Shown: positions 8,238 through 16,979 of the stretch, piece by piece
How the letters are laid out: each line of letters begins with the position of its first letter
Position numbering within the stretch: the stretch's first letter is position 1
NCBI GenBank assembly: GCA_013791765.1
Contig: VMTC01000069.1
Coordinates: 1 to 51,442, forward strand
DNA: 51,442 nucleotides
Direction of reading: 5' to 3'
From: Rhodoferax sp.
GTDB taxonomy: Bacteria > Pseudomonadota > Gammaproteobacteria > Burkholderiales > Burkholderiaceae_C
The notes under the pieces: model-generated
The model's database searches: none
The model's input: the letters and a program-made list of their open reading frames with translations, nothing else
Told to the model about the DNA's origin: nothing
Translations under genes and position numbers: made by a program

Positions 8238-8891
8238 ATGCAAAGCAACACCACACAATCTACTGTAAGCCCGGTCTTGGCAGCCGACGTTCACCAATCC
8301 ATCGGCATGCTCACGCGTCAGTTGCACGATGCCCTCAATGGCCTGGGCCTGACTGACAAGGTCAAAGGCTGGGCCGGGGAAATACCCGATGCCAGAAGCC
8401 GCCTGTCTTATATTGCGCGCCTGACCGGTGAAGCGGCTGAAAAAGTGCTGAACCGGGTGGACATGGCCAAGGCGCAACATGATCGCATCGCATCCGAGAC
8501 CCGGCGCATCGGCGCCCTGATCGTGAAGGACCCGGTGGCCGCCGTGGCCAAGGGCCATGTGATGAACTTCTTGACCGATGTTGAACAGTCGACCCAGCAG
8601 ATTGACCAGCACCTGACCGAGATCATGATGGCACAGGACTTCCACGACTTGACTGGACAGGTCATTGCCAAGGTGGTCACCCTTGTGGCGAATGTTGAAG
8701 AACAATTGGTTCAGCTGTTGATCCAGACCGCGCCGGCTGATGCCGTGGTCAAGGCCCCTGCACTCCCTCCTGCGCCGGCGGCTGAACTCAAGCCGGTGCT
8801 CGAAGGGCCGGTGGTCAGCCCGGAAAACAACCCCGACGTGGTGACCGGTCAGTCCGAAGTTGACGATTTGTTGGCCAGCCTGGGCTTCTGA
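8238..8891 (+). CDS. cheZ: Protein phosphatase CheZ
   Basis: Speeds dephosphorylation of CheY-P. At 217 residues it is the typical length and mostly alpha-helical. The catalytic segment AQDFHDLTGQVI carries Asp137 and Gln141, spaced like the E. coli Asp143/Gln147 pair. A Pro/Ala-rich linker (about residues 170-195) leads to the C-terminal CheY-binding peptide SEVDDLLASLGF, which matches the family tail. A weak terminator-like hairpin follows. Confidence 0.95.
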   Translation: MQSNTTQSTVSPVLAADVHQSIGMLTRQLHDALNGLGLTDKVKGWAGEIPDARSRLSYIARLTGEAAEKVLNRVDMAKAQHDRIASETRRIGALIVKDPVAAVAKGHVMNFLTDVEQSTQQIDQHLTEIMMAQDFHDLTGQVIAKVVTLVANVEEQLVQLLIQTAPADAVVKAPALPPAPAAELKPVLEGPVVSPENNPDVVTGQSEVDDLLASLGF

Positions 8892-8906
8892 CACCGGCCT
8901 GAAGTG

Positions 8907-8928
8907 GCGGGTGAAATCCCCGCTTTTT
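8907..8928 (+). terminator. Possible terminator after cheZ
   Basis: GCGGG-TGAAATC-CCCGC forms a 5-bp stem followed by TTTTT. It is short but lies 16 bases after the cheZ stop, where a break between motA-motB-cheY-cheZ and flhB would be expected. Confidence 0.5.
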
Positions 8929-8986
8929 GCCCTTTAGTTAGGCAATCGCGTCACGACAATGGTGGGAACTCAACAGCCTCCCCGCC

Positions 8987-10144
8987 ATGGAACAAAGCAG
9001 CCAGGACCGCAATTTACCCGCCTCCGAGCGCAAACTGGAGAAGGCGCGCAAGGACGGGCAGGTCAGCCGCTCGCGGGATCTGGGTCATCTGGCGGTCTTG
9101 GGGACCGGCGCCCTGAGCTTGATGGCGCTGGGGCCTGTGATGTTTGACCGGCTCCGGGTGCTATTGCAACAGCAACTCTCGTTTGACGTACAAACTGTCA
9201 ACGACCCCACGGTCATGCTCAACCGCTTGCAGGACATGGCCGCTGCCGCGCTGGTGGGCTGCGTCATTTTTGCTGCCATTACGACTGTGGCGGTGCTGAT
9301 CAGCAGCGTTGCAGCCGGCGGCTGGGTGACCAGCCTGAAGCCGATCACGCCGGACTTCAGCCGCCTCAACCCGCTCACCGGCCTGGGGCGCATGTTCACC
9401 AAGGAGAAGTTCACCGAAGTGCTCAAGATGAGCTTCATTGCAGCGGCGCTGATCGCGCTGGGCAGCACCTATTTGAGCTCCACCATGCACTCGCTGGCAA
9501 TGTTGGTGCTGCAGCCCTCGCGTGCAGCCCTGCCGATGCTGACCGAGTGGCTGAGCTCTGGCATGGCATTGCTGCTGGTGGTGATTTTGCTGGTGGCCAT
9601 GGTGGACGTGCCGCTGCAGGGTTTCTTGCACAAGTCGCGCATGAAAATGTCTCACCAGGAAATGAAGCAGGAGCACAAGGAGTCTGACGGCAACCCGCAA
9701 ATGAAAGGCAAGCTGCGCCAGCGCCAGCGCGAGATTTCACAGGGCAACAGCATCGGCGCGGTGCCCAAGGCCGACTTCGTGCTCATGAACCCGACCCACT
9801 TTGCCGTCGCCATCCGCTATGACGACAAAACCATGCGCGCGCCGCAGGTCGTCTCCAAGGGCGCCGATTTGCTGGCCATGAAGATTCGCGACATCGCCAA
9901 GAGTCATTCCATCCCGGTGCTGCAGTCACCGATGCTGGCGCGCGCGCTGTATGCCAATGCCGAGCTCGACCAGGACATTCCGGCCAGCCTGTACACCGCC
10001 GTGGCGCAGGTGCTGGCCTATATTTACCGGCTCAAGGCCGCCCTGCGCGGCGACGGCCCGATGCCGGGCGAGGCCCCGCAACCCTTTGTGCCGCCCGAGC
10101 TTGATCCCCAGTCCAAGGTCGTGGCCAACGCGAGCGCCGCATGA
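8987..10144 (+). CDS. flhB: Flagellar export switch protein FlhB
   Basis: Membrane component of the flagellar type III export gate that switches substrate class from hook to filament. The 385 residues contain an N-terminal charged segment (ERKLEKARKDGQVSRSRDL), four hydrophobic segments between about residues 30 and 215, and a cytoplasmic domain. The self-cleavage motif NPTH is at Asn268-His271, almost the same position as in E. coli. The ATG is fixed by homology but has no visible Shine-Dalgarno sequence. Its end overlaps flhA by 4 bases (ATGA), pointing to translational coupling. Confidence 0.96.
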   Translation: MEQSSQDRNLPASERKLEKARKDGQVSRSRDLGHLAVLGTGALSLMALGPVMFDRLRVLLQQQLSFDVQTVNDPTVMLNRLQDMAAAALVGCVIFAAITTVAVLISSVAAGGWVTSLKPITPDFSRLNPLTGLGRMFTKEKFTEVLKMSFIAAALIALGSTYLSSTMHSLAMLVLQPSRAALPMLTEWLSSGMALLLVVILLVAMVDVPLQGFLHKSRMKMSHQEMKQEHKESDGNPQMKGKLRQRQREISQGNSIGAVPKADFVLMNPTHFAVAIRYDDKTMRAPQVVSKGADLLAMKIRDIAKSHSIPVLQSPMLARALYANAELDQDIPASLYTAVAQVLAYIYRLKAALRGDGPMPGEAPQPFVPPELDPQSKVVANASAA

Positions 10145-12216
10145 ATACCCAACTCAAAGGTTTTCAGCAGTGGTTTGGCGGCCATTCGGCCCTGATCAAG
10201 GGCGCGGCAGCGCCGATGCTGGTCGTCGCCATTCTGGCCATGATGGTGTTGCCGCTGCCGACCTGGCTGCTCGACACTTTCTTCACCATCAACATCGCGG
10301 TCGCGCTGATGGTGATGATGGTGGCGGCCTACATGATTCGCCCGCTCGACTTTGCTGCATTCCCTGCGGTTCTGCTGTTAACCACCTTGATGCGACTGTC
10401 GCTTAATGTGGCGTCGACCCGTGTGGTATTGATGGAAGGCCACACGGGGCCAGGCGCCGCCGGCGCAGTGATCGAGGCCTTCGGACACTTCTTGATCGGC
10501 GGCAATTTTGCGGTCGGCTTGATCGTATTCTCGATTTTGGTGGTCATCAATTTTGTCGTGGTGACCAAGGGTGCCGAGCGTATCGCCGAGGTGTCGGCGC
10601 GCTTTGCGCTGGACGCCATGCCGGGCAAGCAAATGGCGGTGGACGCCGACCTGAATGCGGGCCTGATCAATGAGGAAGAAGCCAAACGGCGCCGCGCCGA
10701 AGTGTCGGAAGAAGCGGACTTCTTTGGCTCCATGGACGGCGCCTCCAAGTTTGTACGCGGCGATGCAGTGGCCGGCATTCTGATTCTGCTGATCAACATT
10801 TTTGGCGGCTTCCTGATCGGCATGTTGCAGCACGGATTGTCGGCAGGGCAAGCCGCTGACACCTACATCCTGCTGGCGGTCGGGGACGCGCTGGTGGCGC
10901 AGATTCCGGGCTTGTTGATCTCGGTGGCTGCAGCGATGGTGGTGTCGCGCGTTGGCAAAGACCAGGACCTGGGTCGCCAGATCGTGGATCAGATGTTTGT
11001 GTCGCCCCGTGTGCTGGGCATCACCGCAACCATCATGGGCATTCTGGGTTTGATCCCGGGCATGCCGCATGTGGTGTTCCTCGGCATTGCGCTGGTGCTG
11101 GGCTATGCGGCCTGGGAAATGGCCCACAAGCCGGTGCCGCCAGACCCCGCATCGCTTGCACCGGTGGTGACGTCCGACGGCGAAGCCTCCTGGGACGACC
11201 TGCAACCGGTGGATCAATTGGGCCTTGAGTTGGGTTACCGCCTGATCGCCCTGGTGGACAAAACGCGTCAGGGTGACTTGCTGACGCGCATCAAGGGCGT
11301 GCGCCGCAAATTCGCCCAGGAGGTCGGCTTCTTGCCCCCGCCGGTGCATGTGCGCGACAACCTGGAGCTCAAGCCCAGTGGCTACCGCATCACGCTGCGC
11401 GGTGTGATTACAGGCGAAGGCGAAGCCTTTCCCGGCATGTACCTGGCCATCAACCCGGGCGGCATTACGACGCCGTTGATCGGCACCGCCACCACCGACC
11501 CGGCTTTTGGTCTACCCGCACACTGGATCGACGAACAGCAAAAGGAAGCCGCGCAAATGGCGGGTTTTACCGTGGTTGATTCCGAGACTGTGATGGCCAC
11601 CCATTTGTCACACTTGATGCAAGTGCAGGCCTCCAAATTACTGAGCCGCACCGAGACCCAGCAACTGGTTGAACATGTGAGCAAGCTGGCACCTAAATTG
11701 ATTGAAGAAGTGGTCCCCAAAATGGTCCCGATCGCTGTATTCCAGAAAGTCCTGCAACTGCTGCTCGACGAGTCGGTGCACATCCGCGACATTCGGACCA
11801 TCATTGAGTCCCTGGCCGAACACGCCGGCACCGTGACCGACCCAGCAGAACTGGCGCGGCGCGTGCGCATTGCCTTGTCGCCGGCCATCGTGCAACAAAT
11901 CTACGGCCCGGCACGCGAACTCAATGTGATTGCCATTGACCCGCCGCTGGAGCGGCTGCTGGTGCAGGCACTGGGCAACGCCAACGGCCCGGCGCTCGAC
12001 CCTGGCGTGGCCGACGTCTTTACCCGCAACGCCGCTGAAGTGGCGTTGAAGCAGGAAGAAATTGGCATCCCGGCCTGCCTGCTGGTACCCGATCAAATTC
12101 GTAGCGCGATCTCCCGGCTGGTACGCCGCGTGGCGCCCCGCTTACAGGTGCTCGCGCACAGCGAGATTCCTGAGTCCCACACCATTCGCATTGGTCCCAT
12201 TCTTAAAGGTGCCTGA
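10141..12216 (+). CDS. flhA: Flagellar export gate protein FlhA
   Basis: Large export-gate subunit (691 residues). The N-terminal half has about eight membrane helices. The conserved cytoplasmic FHIPEP-type loop is visible around residues 145-200 (AERIAEVSARFALDAMPGKQMAVDADL, NEEEAKRRRAEV). The C-terminal half is the soluble domain that docks chaperone-substrate complexes. Start overlaps the end of flhB; flhF follows after 2 bases. Nothing unusual was seen in length or motifs. Confidence 0.97.
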   Translation: MNTQLKGFQQWFGGHSALIKGAAAPMLVVAILAMMVLPLPTWLLDTFFTINIAVALMVMMVAAYMIRPLDFAAFPAVLLLTTLMRLSLNVASTRVVLMEGHTGPGAAGAVIEAFGHFLIGGNFAVGLIVFSILVVINFVVVTKGAERIAEVSARFALDAMPGKQMAVDADLNAGLINEEEAKRRRAEVSEEADFFGSMDGASKFVRGDAVAGILILLINIFGGFLIGMLQHGLSAGQAADTYILLAVGDALVAQIPGLLISVAAAMVVSRVGKDQDLGRQIVDQMFVSPRVLGITATIMGILGLIPGMPHVVFLGIALVLGYAAWEMAHKPVPPDPASLAPVVTSDGEASWDDLQPVDQLGLELGYRLIALVDKTRQGDLLTRIKGVRRKFAQEVGFLPPPVHVRDNLELKPSGYRITLRGVITGEGEAFPGMYLAINPGGITTPLIGTATTDPAFGLPAHWIDEQQKEAAQMAGFTVVDSETVMATHLSHLMQVQASKLLSRTETQQLVEHVSKLAPKLIEEVVPKMVPIAVFQKVLQLLLDESVHIRDIRTIIESLAEHAGTVTDPAELARRVRIALSPAIVQQIYGPARELNVIAIDPPLERLLVQALGNANGPALDPGVADVFTRNAAEVALKQEEIGIPACLLVPDQIRSAISRLVRRVAPRLQVLAHSEIPESHTIRIGPILKGA

Positions 12217-12218
12217 TC

Positions 12219-13670
12219 ATGAACATTCAACGCTTTAATGCACCCACGGCACGCGAGGCACTGGCCAAGGCCCGCCACGCTTTTGGCGACGGCACCCTGA
12301 TACTGTCCAATCGCCCCACCGCTAACGGCGTTGAAGTGGTCGCCACGGCGGAGGACACTCTGGCGGCGCTGGACACGGCCGACTCTTTTGCCAATCGCAG
12401 CCAGGACCAGTCCGCGCTGCGTCGCGACGCGCTCCCTAGCGCGCCCGAGGCCAGCACTGCGGTGGAGGATGACGCCACCCAACTGGCGATGAGCACCTTG
12501 TCGTTTCAGGACTACGTGCGCGAACGCATGCTGCGCCGCCGCCACGAGTCGATGACCGGCACCGCCGCGGCTGCAGTCATTCCCGAGGCCGCGCCCGTTC
12601 GCCCTGCCAAAGAGCTTGCCGTGGCGCGCCCACGGCCGATGGAACGAACCGAAGTCCAGGCACCCGTCAAAGCGGTGGCCGCGCCCAAACCCGCCCCGGT
12701 GTCGGCTGCGGCGCATGCGCCTGCCCTCTCGCAAGGCATTGTGAACGAGTTGCACGCCATGAAGGCGCTGATTGAAGACCGATTCAACACGCTGACCTGG
12801 CTGGGCCAGGCGCGCCAGAGTCCGATTCAGTCCAACCTGATGCTCAAGCTGATTCGCGCGGGCTATTCGCCCACGCTGGCGCGCACTATTTTGGAGCGCA
12901 TGCCCGACGAAATGGGCGCGACCGAGTCGGTGCGCTGGGTCATGGACATTCTGGAGCGCAACCTGAAAACCGACGCCGCAGCGCCCGCCATCCATGAAGA
13001 GGGCGGCACCTACGCGCTGGTCGGTGCCACCGGCGTGGGCAAAACCACCACCGCCGCGAAACTGGCAGGCCTGTGCGCCCGTACCCATGGAGCCGCCAGC
13101 GTCGGCCTGATCACCCTGGACACCTACCGGGTTGGCGCGCACGAACAGTTGCGCGCCTTTGGTCGCATGCTGGGCGTGGTGGCCCATCTGGCGCATGATC
13201 GCGCCGCGCTGCAAGACCTGCTGAGCTTGCTCGGCAACAAGAAAATGGTCCTGATTGACACCACCGGCCTGGCACCGAACGACCCGCGCAAGCGCAGCAT
13301 GCTCGACGTGCTGGATTTGCCAGGTGTGAACCGCTTGCTGGTGCTCAATGCCGGCGGTCATGGCGACACGCTCGACGATGTCGTCTCCTCTTTCAAATCC
13401 ACTGGCGTGCAGCAGGCGGTTCTATCCAAAACCGATGAGGCGGCCAAGCTCGGCCCGGCGCTCGATGCCATCATCCGCCACCAGTTGCTGCTGCGCGGCG
13501 TCACCACGGGTCAAAAGGTACCGGAGGACTGGGAAGCAGCGGACGCCGCCAAGCTGGTGCGCCAGTCCATGCGCGCGCCAGCGAAGTCGGCGTTTGACCC
13601 GAAACCGGCCGACCTGGACTTTTTCTTCACCCCGGCCAGCGCAGCGCAGGCAGGACGCTTCGATGCTTGA
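12219..13670 (+). CDS. flhF: Flagellar biosynthesis GTPase FlhF
   Basis: SRP-type GTPase that sets number and polar placement of flagella. Of 483 residues, the first 70 or so resemble the FlhF N-terminus (MNIQRFNAPTAREALAKARHAFGDGTLILSNR). A long Ala/Pro-rich linker (about 125-170) follows, then the helical N domain, then the G domain with P-loop GATGVGKTTT at about 269-278, DTYRVGAHEQL and DTTGL. Its presence together with flhDC suggests polar flagellation under an FlhDC hierarchy. The stop overlaps the start of the next gene. Confidence 0.95.
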   Translation: MNIQRFNAPTAREALAKARHAFGDGTLILSNRPTANGVEVVATAEDTLAALDTADSFANRSQDQSALRRDALPSAPEASTAVEDDATQLAMSTLSFQDYVRERMLRRRHESMTGTAAAAVIPEAAPVRPAKELAVARPRPMERTEVQAPVKAVAAPKPAPVSAAAHAPALSQGIVNELHAMKALIEDRFNTLTWLGQARQSPIQSNLMLKLIRAGYSPTLARTILERMPDEMGATESVRWVMDILERNLKTDAAAPAIHEEGGTYALVGATGVGKTTTAAKLAGLCARTHGAASVGLITLDTYRVGAHEQLRAFGRMLGVVAHLAHDRAALQDLLSLLGNKKMVLIDTTGLAPNDPRKRSMLDVLDLPGVNRLLVLNAGGHGDTLDDVVSSFKSTGVQQAVLSKTDEAAKLGPALDAIIRHQLLLRGVTTGQKVPEDWEAADAAKLVRQSMRAPAKSAFDPKPADLDFFFTPASAAQAGRFDA

Positions 13671-14412
13671 CATCGGCGTCAACCAGGGGGCCGGCCTGCA
13701 GCGCATGGCCTTGCAGGCGGCGCCGCGCGTCATCGCGGTGGCCAGTCATGGCCAGCAGCAAGGCGAATTGCCCCTGCTGTGGAGCCTGTGCACCACCTTG
13801 GTCGATCTCGGTCACTCGGTGGCAGTGCTGGACGCCACCACGCTGGAGTCAGCGGACAACCCCGGGCTGGCGCAACTGCTCGATGATGCCGACCTGCAGG
13901 ATGACGACAGCGCCACGCCCTGGTCAGTCATCCCCGCAGCCCTGGGCCTGGCGCAACTGTGCCACCCAGCGGCACGCCCAGGCGGGCCATTGGCACCGCT
14001 GAGCGAATTGTTTCAGCGCTTTGGCGTTCTTGTCATCTACGCCCGGGCCGGGTTGTTGGCCGATTTGTTGCCTGACAGCGGCATTGAGCCCCTGCTGACT
14101 GTGGCGCCTGTCAAAATGTCGGCGGTCACCGCCTACCAGGCGCTCAAGCAAATGTTGCTAAACACCAAACTAAGACCTACCATGGCAGCCATTGTGGGGG
14201 AACCCAGCTTGAACACCAGCGCGCCCGGCCACTCTCCGGTCGCCAATTTGCAGCACTGTGCCATGAACTTCCTGGGCTACCGACTTGATGCGCTCGCCGT
14301 GCGCGCCTTACAACCGCAAGAGTGCCGCTCTGACGACATGTACCGCCTGGCCTTGCGGCTGCTGGAAAACGCCATGCCGCTTCACCGCCACCAATGTAGG
14401 GGGAGTCATTGA
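13663..14412 (+). CDS. FlhG/FleN-like MinD-fold protein lacking a P-loop
   Basis: A 249-residue protein in the exact slot of flhG (between flhF and fliA), starting at an ATG that overlaps the end of flhF by 8 bases. Residues 22-62 follow the N-terminal pattern of ParA/MinD ATPases: a strand RVIAVAS, a helix, then GHSVAVLDAT. Where the P-loop (GKGGVGKT in the family) should be, it reads HGQQQGEL at residues 29-36, so the Walker A lysines and threonine are absent. The strand expected to hold the second Asp reads LVIYARAG. It is probably a pseudo-ATPase partner of FlhF or a regulator of flagellar number. Annotation as a true FlhG ATPase would be wrong. Confidence 0.75.
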   Translation: MLDIGVNQGAGLQRMALQAAPRVIAVASHGQQQGELPLLWSLCTTLVDLGHSVAVLDATTLESADNPGLAQLLDDADLQDDDSATPWSVIPAALGLAQLCHPAARPGGPLAPLSELFQRFGVLVIYARAGLLADLLPDSGIEPLLTVAPVKMSAVTAYQALKQMLLNTKLRPTMAAIVGEPSLNTSAPGHSPVANLQHCAMNFLGYRLDALAVRALQPQECRSDDMYRLALRLLENAMPLHRHQCRGSH

Positions 14413-15128
14413 TGTACACCGCCAACGGGCAATTGGACCGCAACGCCATGATCCGGCAGTACCAGCCCTTGGTACGGCGGCTGGCCCACCACATGATGGC
14501 CAAATTGCCAGCCAACGTGGAAGTCGATGATTTGATTCAGGTCGGCCTGATTGGCCTGTCAGAGGCCCTGACCCGCTACGAGGCTGCGCAAGGGGTGCAG
14601 TTTGAAACTTTTGCCACCCAGCGCATTCGCGGCGCCATGCTCGATGAGCTGCGCGGCAACGACTGGATGTCACGCGGCTCGCGCAAGAGCCAGAAGGACA
14701 TTGAACAGGCGCTGCGCCGGCTCGAGCACAAGCTCGGGCGCACGCCGCTGGAGAGCGAAATTGCCGCCGATCTGGGCCTGAGCCTGGTCGACTACCAGTC
14801 GCTCTTGGGCAAGGTGCGTGGCACCCAGCTGGTGTACCTGGAAGACATGGCGCGGGGCAGCGACGAAGATGACAGTTTTCTGGATCGCCATGTCGGCGAC
14901 AGCGAAGCCGACCCGATGAACATGCTGCGCGACCAGCGCTTGCGCCAGGCGCTGGTGGCCGCCATCAAGAACCTGCCCGAGCGCGAGCAGTTCATCATGA
15001 GCATGTACTACGAGCAGGACATGAATCTGAAAGAAATTGCCGCCGTATTGGATGTCACCGAATCCCGCATTTGCCAGCTGCACAGCCAGTCGATTGCCCG
15101 TTTACGCGCCAAGATGCGGACCCATTAA
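14412..15128 (+). CDS. fliA: RNA polymerase sigma factor FliA (sigma-28)
   Basis: Sigma factor for late flagellar and chemotaxis genes. The 238-residue protein begins at the ATG at 14412, six bases after a strong AGGGGGAG, rather than the TTG one codon earlier. Region 2 is visible as VEVDDLIQVGLIGLSEALTRYE and FATQRIRGAMLDELR, region 3 around RSQ-type KSQKDIEQALRRLEHKLGRTP, and region 4 as LPEREQFIMSMYY, with the helix-turn-helix LKEIAAVLDVTESRICQLHSQ. Its ATG overlaps the previous stop by one base (TGATG). A matching sigma-28 promoter occurs upstream of flgM, its anti-sigma factor gene, 0.9 kb away. Confidence 0.97.
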   Translation: MYTANGQLDRNAMIRQYQPLVRRLAHHMMAKLPANVEVDDLIQVGLIGLSEALTRYEAAQGVQFETFATQRIRGAMLDELRGNDWMSRGSRKSQKDIEQALRRLEHKLGRTPLESEIAADLGLSLVDYQSLLGKVRGTQLVYLEDMARGSDEDDSFLDRHVGDSEADPMNMLRDQRLRQALVAAIKNLPEREQFIMSMYYEQDMNLKEIAAVLDVTESRICQLHSQSIARLRAKMRTH

Positions 15129-15146
15129 GGGTAAAAATCGTCTAAA

Positions 15147-15186
15147 TTTGATAGCTACCTAGGCTTATCCCACGCGGGCTAGAGCC
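15147..15186 (+). repeat. Interspersed 40-bp repeat, copy 2, fliA/flgN gap
   Basis: Copy of the window's repeat family, filling the gap between convergent fliA and flgN (15129-15231). The fixed points TAGC, GGGCTA and GCC have the same spacing as in the other copies. It contains the small perfect palindrome GGGCT-AG-AGCCC and is flanked by AT-rich ends (AAATTTGA, TATTTGACTTAAA). It may act as a two-way terminator, but the stem is short. Confidence 0.75.
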
Positions 15187-15231
15187 CTATTTGACTTAAA
15201 TTTCCCGCAACCAGAGCAACAGCCGAGCTAC

Positions 15232-15612
15232 TCAGGCAGCCAGGTATTTGAAGGCGCCTGATTGTCGGCCCACGCTGGCGTATGGACCGCTCGTTTGCGC
15301 GTAAGTGGCCTTGGGAGCCGAGGGAATCACCGTCTGGAGCGCCATCTCCACCAAGGCAGTGCGGCGCAGCAGGCTTTCGCGCTGGAGCGCCATGCCATTG
15401 GTAATTTGTGTCAGGCGGGGCTTGAGCGCCTGGTGCTCGATATCGGCTGGGCTCAAGCGCTGCAACAGTGCCGAAAACTCAATTGCAGCCTGGCGCAAAG
15501 CCGCGCTGGCAACGGTCAGCGCCAGCGGGTCACCACTGACCAACGCCGCCGACACGTCATTGAAATGAGATTCAACTTCAGTGAGCGCTTTTTCCAGGTG
15601 AGCAGGCAACAT
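15232..15612 (-). CDS. flgN: Flagellar chaperone FlgN family protein
   Basis: Predicted export chaperone for hook-associated proteins FlgK and FlgL. The 126-residue, helix-rich protein has weak sequence conservation but sits directly downstream of flgM, the standard place for flgN. The N-terminal half (LEKALTEVESHFNDVSAALVSGDPLAL) and the middle (ALQRESLLRRTALVEMALQTV) look like the antiparallel helices of FlgN. The call rests largely on position and composition. Confidence 0.8.
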   Translation of the reverse strand: MLPAHLEKALTEVESHFNDVSAALVSGDPLALTVASAALRQAAIEFSALLQRLSPADIEHQALKPRLTQITNGMALQRESLLRRTALVEMALQTVIPSAPKATYAQTSGPYASVGRQSGAFKYLAA

Positions 15613-15639
15613 GATGGCGTCTTAAAAAATAATTCGAAT

Positions 15640-15960
15640 TCAGTTGCTGGCGGGCTTGAGCATTTCCTGGGCGTTCGCCAGCAACTTGTCGGCAATCGCT
15701 TCTGCGTTCACCACGTAAGTACCCTGTTCAATGGCAGAACGCACAGCTGCAACCTTTTGGGTGTCAATCACAGACGCATCAGCGGTTTTGCTGGCGCCGA
15801 GCGAACGTGCCAGGGGCGACACTGTCACCGCCACGCCCGCGGACTGGGCGCTCTTGGTGGCCGTGGCAGTCGCGGTGGCGCTCTGACCGCCCTTGGGCGG
15901 CGCGGACGTTGCATTGCTGCTGACCGGGATGGTGTTATCTGAAGGTTGACCTATTTTCAT
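15640..15960 (-). CDS. flgM: Anti-sigma-28 factor FlgM
   Basis: Binds and holds FliA inactive until the hook is complete, then is exported. The 106-residue protein starts MKIGQPSDN, with GGAGAG 5 bases upstream. The Ser/Thr/Ala-rich first half is probably unstructured. The C-terminal half carries the FliA-binding helices (KVAAVRSAIEQGTYVVNAEAIADKLL). It is followed by flgN after 27 bases. A sigma-28 promoter 43 bases upstream implies FliA-driven expression of its own inhibitor. Confidence 0.93.
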   Translation of the reverse strand: MKIGQPSDNTIPVSSNATSAPPKGGQSATATATATKSAQSAGVAVTVSPLARSLGASKTADASVIDTQKVAAVRSAIEQGTYVVNAEAIADKLLANAQEMLKPASN

Positions 15961-16002
15961 GATGCTCTCCAAAACTACTGTAAATGTAGCCTCGTATGCT
16001 CA

Positions 16003-16029
16003 CTATCGGCGTAAATCGGGCGAGCTTGA
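16003..16029 (-). promoter_or_regulatory. Sigma-28 (FliA) promoter of flgM
   Basis: Read on the minus strand this is TCAA, then exactly 15 bases, then GCCGATAG. That is 7 of 8 for the -10 element GCCGATAA, and the -35 core is preceded by C (CTCAAG), the form common in beta- and gammaproteobacteria. It lies 43 bases before the flgM ATG and downstream of flgA, so flgM can be transcribed apart from flgA. Confidence 0.85.
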
Positions 16030-16056
16030 GCCCAATTTGCGCGCGATTGAAAATTC

Positions 16057-16797
16057 TCATATTTCCAGCCTGACGGTTCGGCTGTCCAGAACTTCGCCGG
16101 ACATCACCTGGCCGTTGCTCATTTTGATCCGGGCTGACTCCCCCACCACGCCAGCCGACAAGGCTTGCCCGTCCGAGGTGATTGAAAAGCCGGGCCCCTG
16201 CGCCAGCACCCGCACCTGGGCGCCAGCCCGAAACACCTGGGCCGGTCGGATCATGCCCTGGCGCAAGGCCTGCCCGCTGCTCAACATCCGGTTCGCCACC
16301 TGCCCCAGCCATTGATCCGGGTTGCTGATGATGGCTTCGCGCCGCTCGGCCCAGTCAACCTCTGCCTCCATCAGATCGTCTGGCGTCAAGGTGGCACCAG
16401 CGGCCACCTGATCTTTGACGACCCAAGCCAGGCCATAGGCCTTGATGGTCACGGGCAAGAATACATTCCATTTGGTACTACCCTGCAGACACCGCAGGCC
16501 AAGGCGGGTCTTGCCCCACAGCCGGGTTCCCACCGGCAAGTAAGGCTCAACCCGGGTACAAGGCGCCAGCCGCAACCGACTGTCAAGCTCGCCCACCGTG
16601 ACCTCCATGCGCAGCGGCGAACTGCCCGCCGGTAGATTGCCCGCCACCGCGCTGTCCAGCCACTGCTGCGTGCTGTCGATGAAATCGGGCCGCACGCCAT
16701 CAGACTGAGCCAGCGCACCCACTGCGAAAAAGACGGGGCCCGCCAGCGCCACGGCCTGCAGTAGACAACGGGTCGAATTTAGAAAATGCTTGAACAT
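16057..16797 (-). CDS. flgA: Flagellar basal body P-ring formation protein FlgA
   Basis: Periplasmic chaperone for P-ring assembly by FlgI. The 246 residues begin MFKHFLNSTRC, a Sec signal peptide with hydrophobic core LLQAVALAGPVFFAVGALAQ. The ATG at 16797 has GGAGGG 7 bases upstream and is preferred to the codon at 16821. The C-terminal SAF/ChapFlgA domain is visible (WVVKDQVAAGATLTPDDL, QGMIRPAQVFRAGAQV, ARIKMSNGQVMSGEVLDSRTVRLEI). It is transcribed divergently from flgB across a 182-bp gap with no gene. Confidence 0.95.
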   Translation of the reverse strand: MFKHFLNSTRCLLQAVALAGPVFFAVGALAQSDGVRPDFIDSTQQWLDSAVAGNLPAGSSPLRMEVTVGELDSRLRLAPCTRVEPYLPVGTRLWGKTRLGLRCLQGSTKWNVFLPVTIKAYGLAWVVKDQVAAGATLTPDDLMEAEVDWAERREAIISNPDQWLGQVANRMLSSGQALRQGMIRPAQVFRAGAQVRVLAQGPGFSITSDGQALSAGVVGESARIKMSNGQVMSGEVLDSRTVRLEI

Positions 16798-16979
16798 GGC
16801 AGCCCTCCAGAGCGTTGGCACAACTATAGGCAGCGCCGCGCGACGACAAAACTGGCAAGTGGCGGCTATTTACCTTGTTATTTGGAGTTTAGAAAACCAG
16901 CGCCCTTTTCATAATCACTTCACATCGATCCCTGGGGCTGACGCAGCCGGGCTTAAAAAACTGAAAGTTGAGGTGTTTC

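Noticed and set aside
16812-16830. Possible sigma-54 promoter (TTGGCACAACTATAGGCA) upstream of flgB
   Set aside because: The -24-like TGGCAC is present but the -12 element (TTGCA expected) reads TAGGCA, and flagellar genes with FlhDC do not normally use sigma-54.
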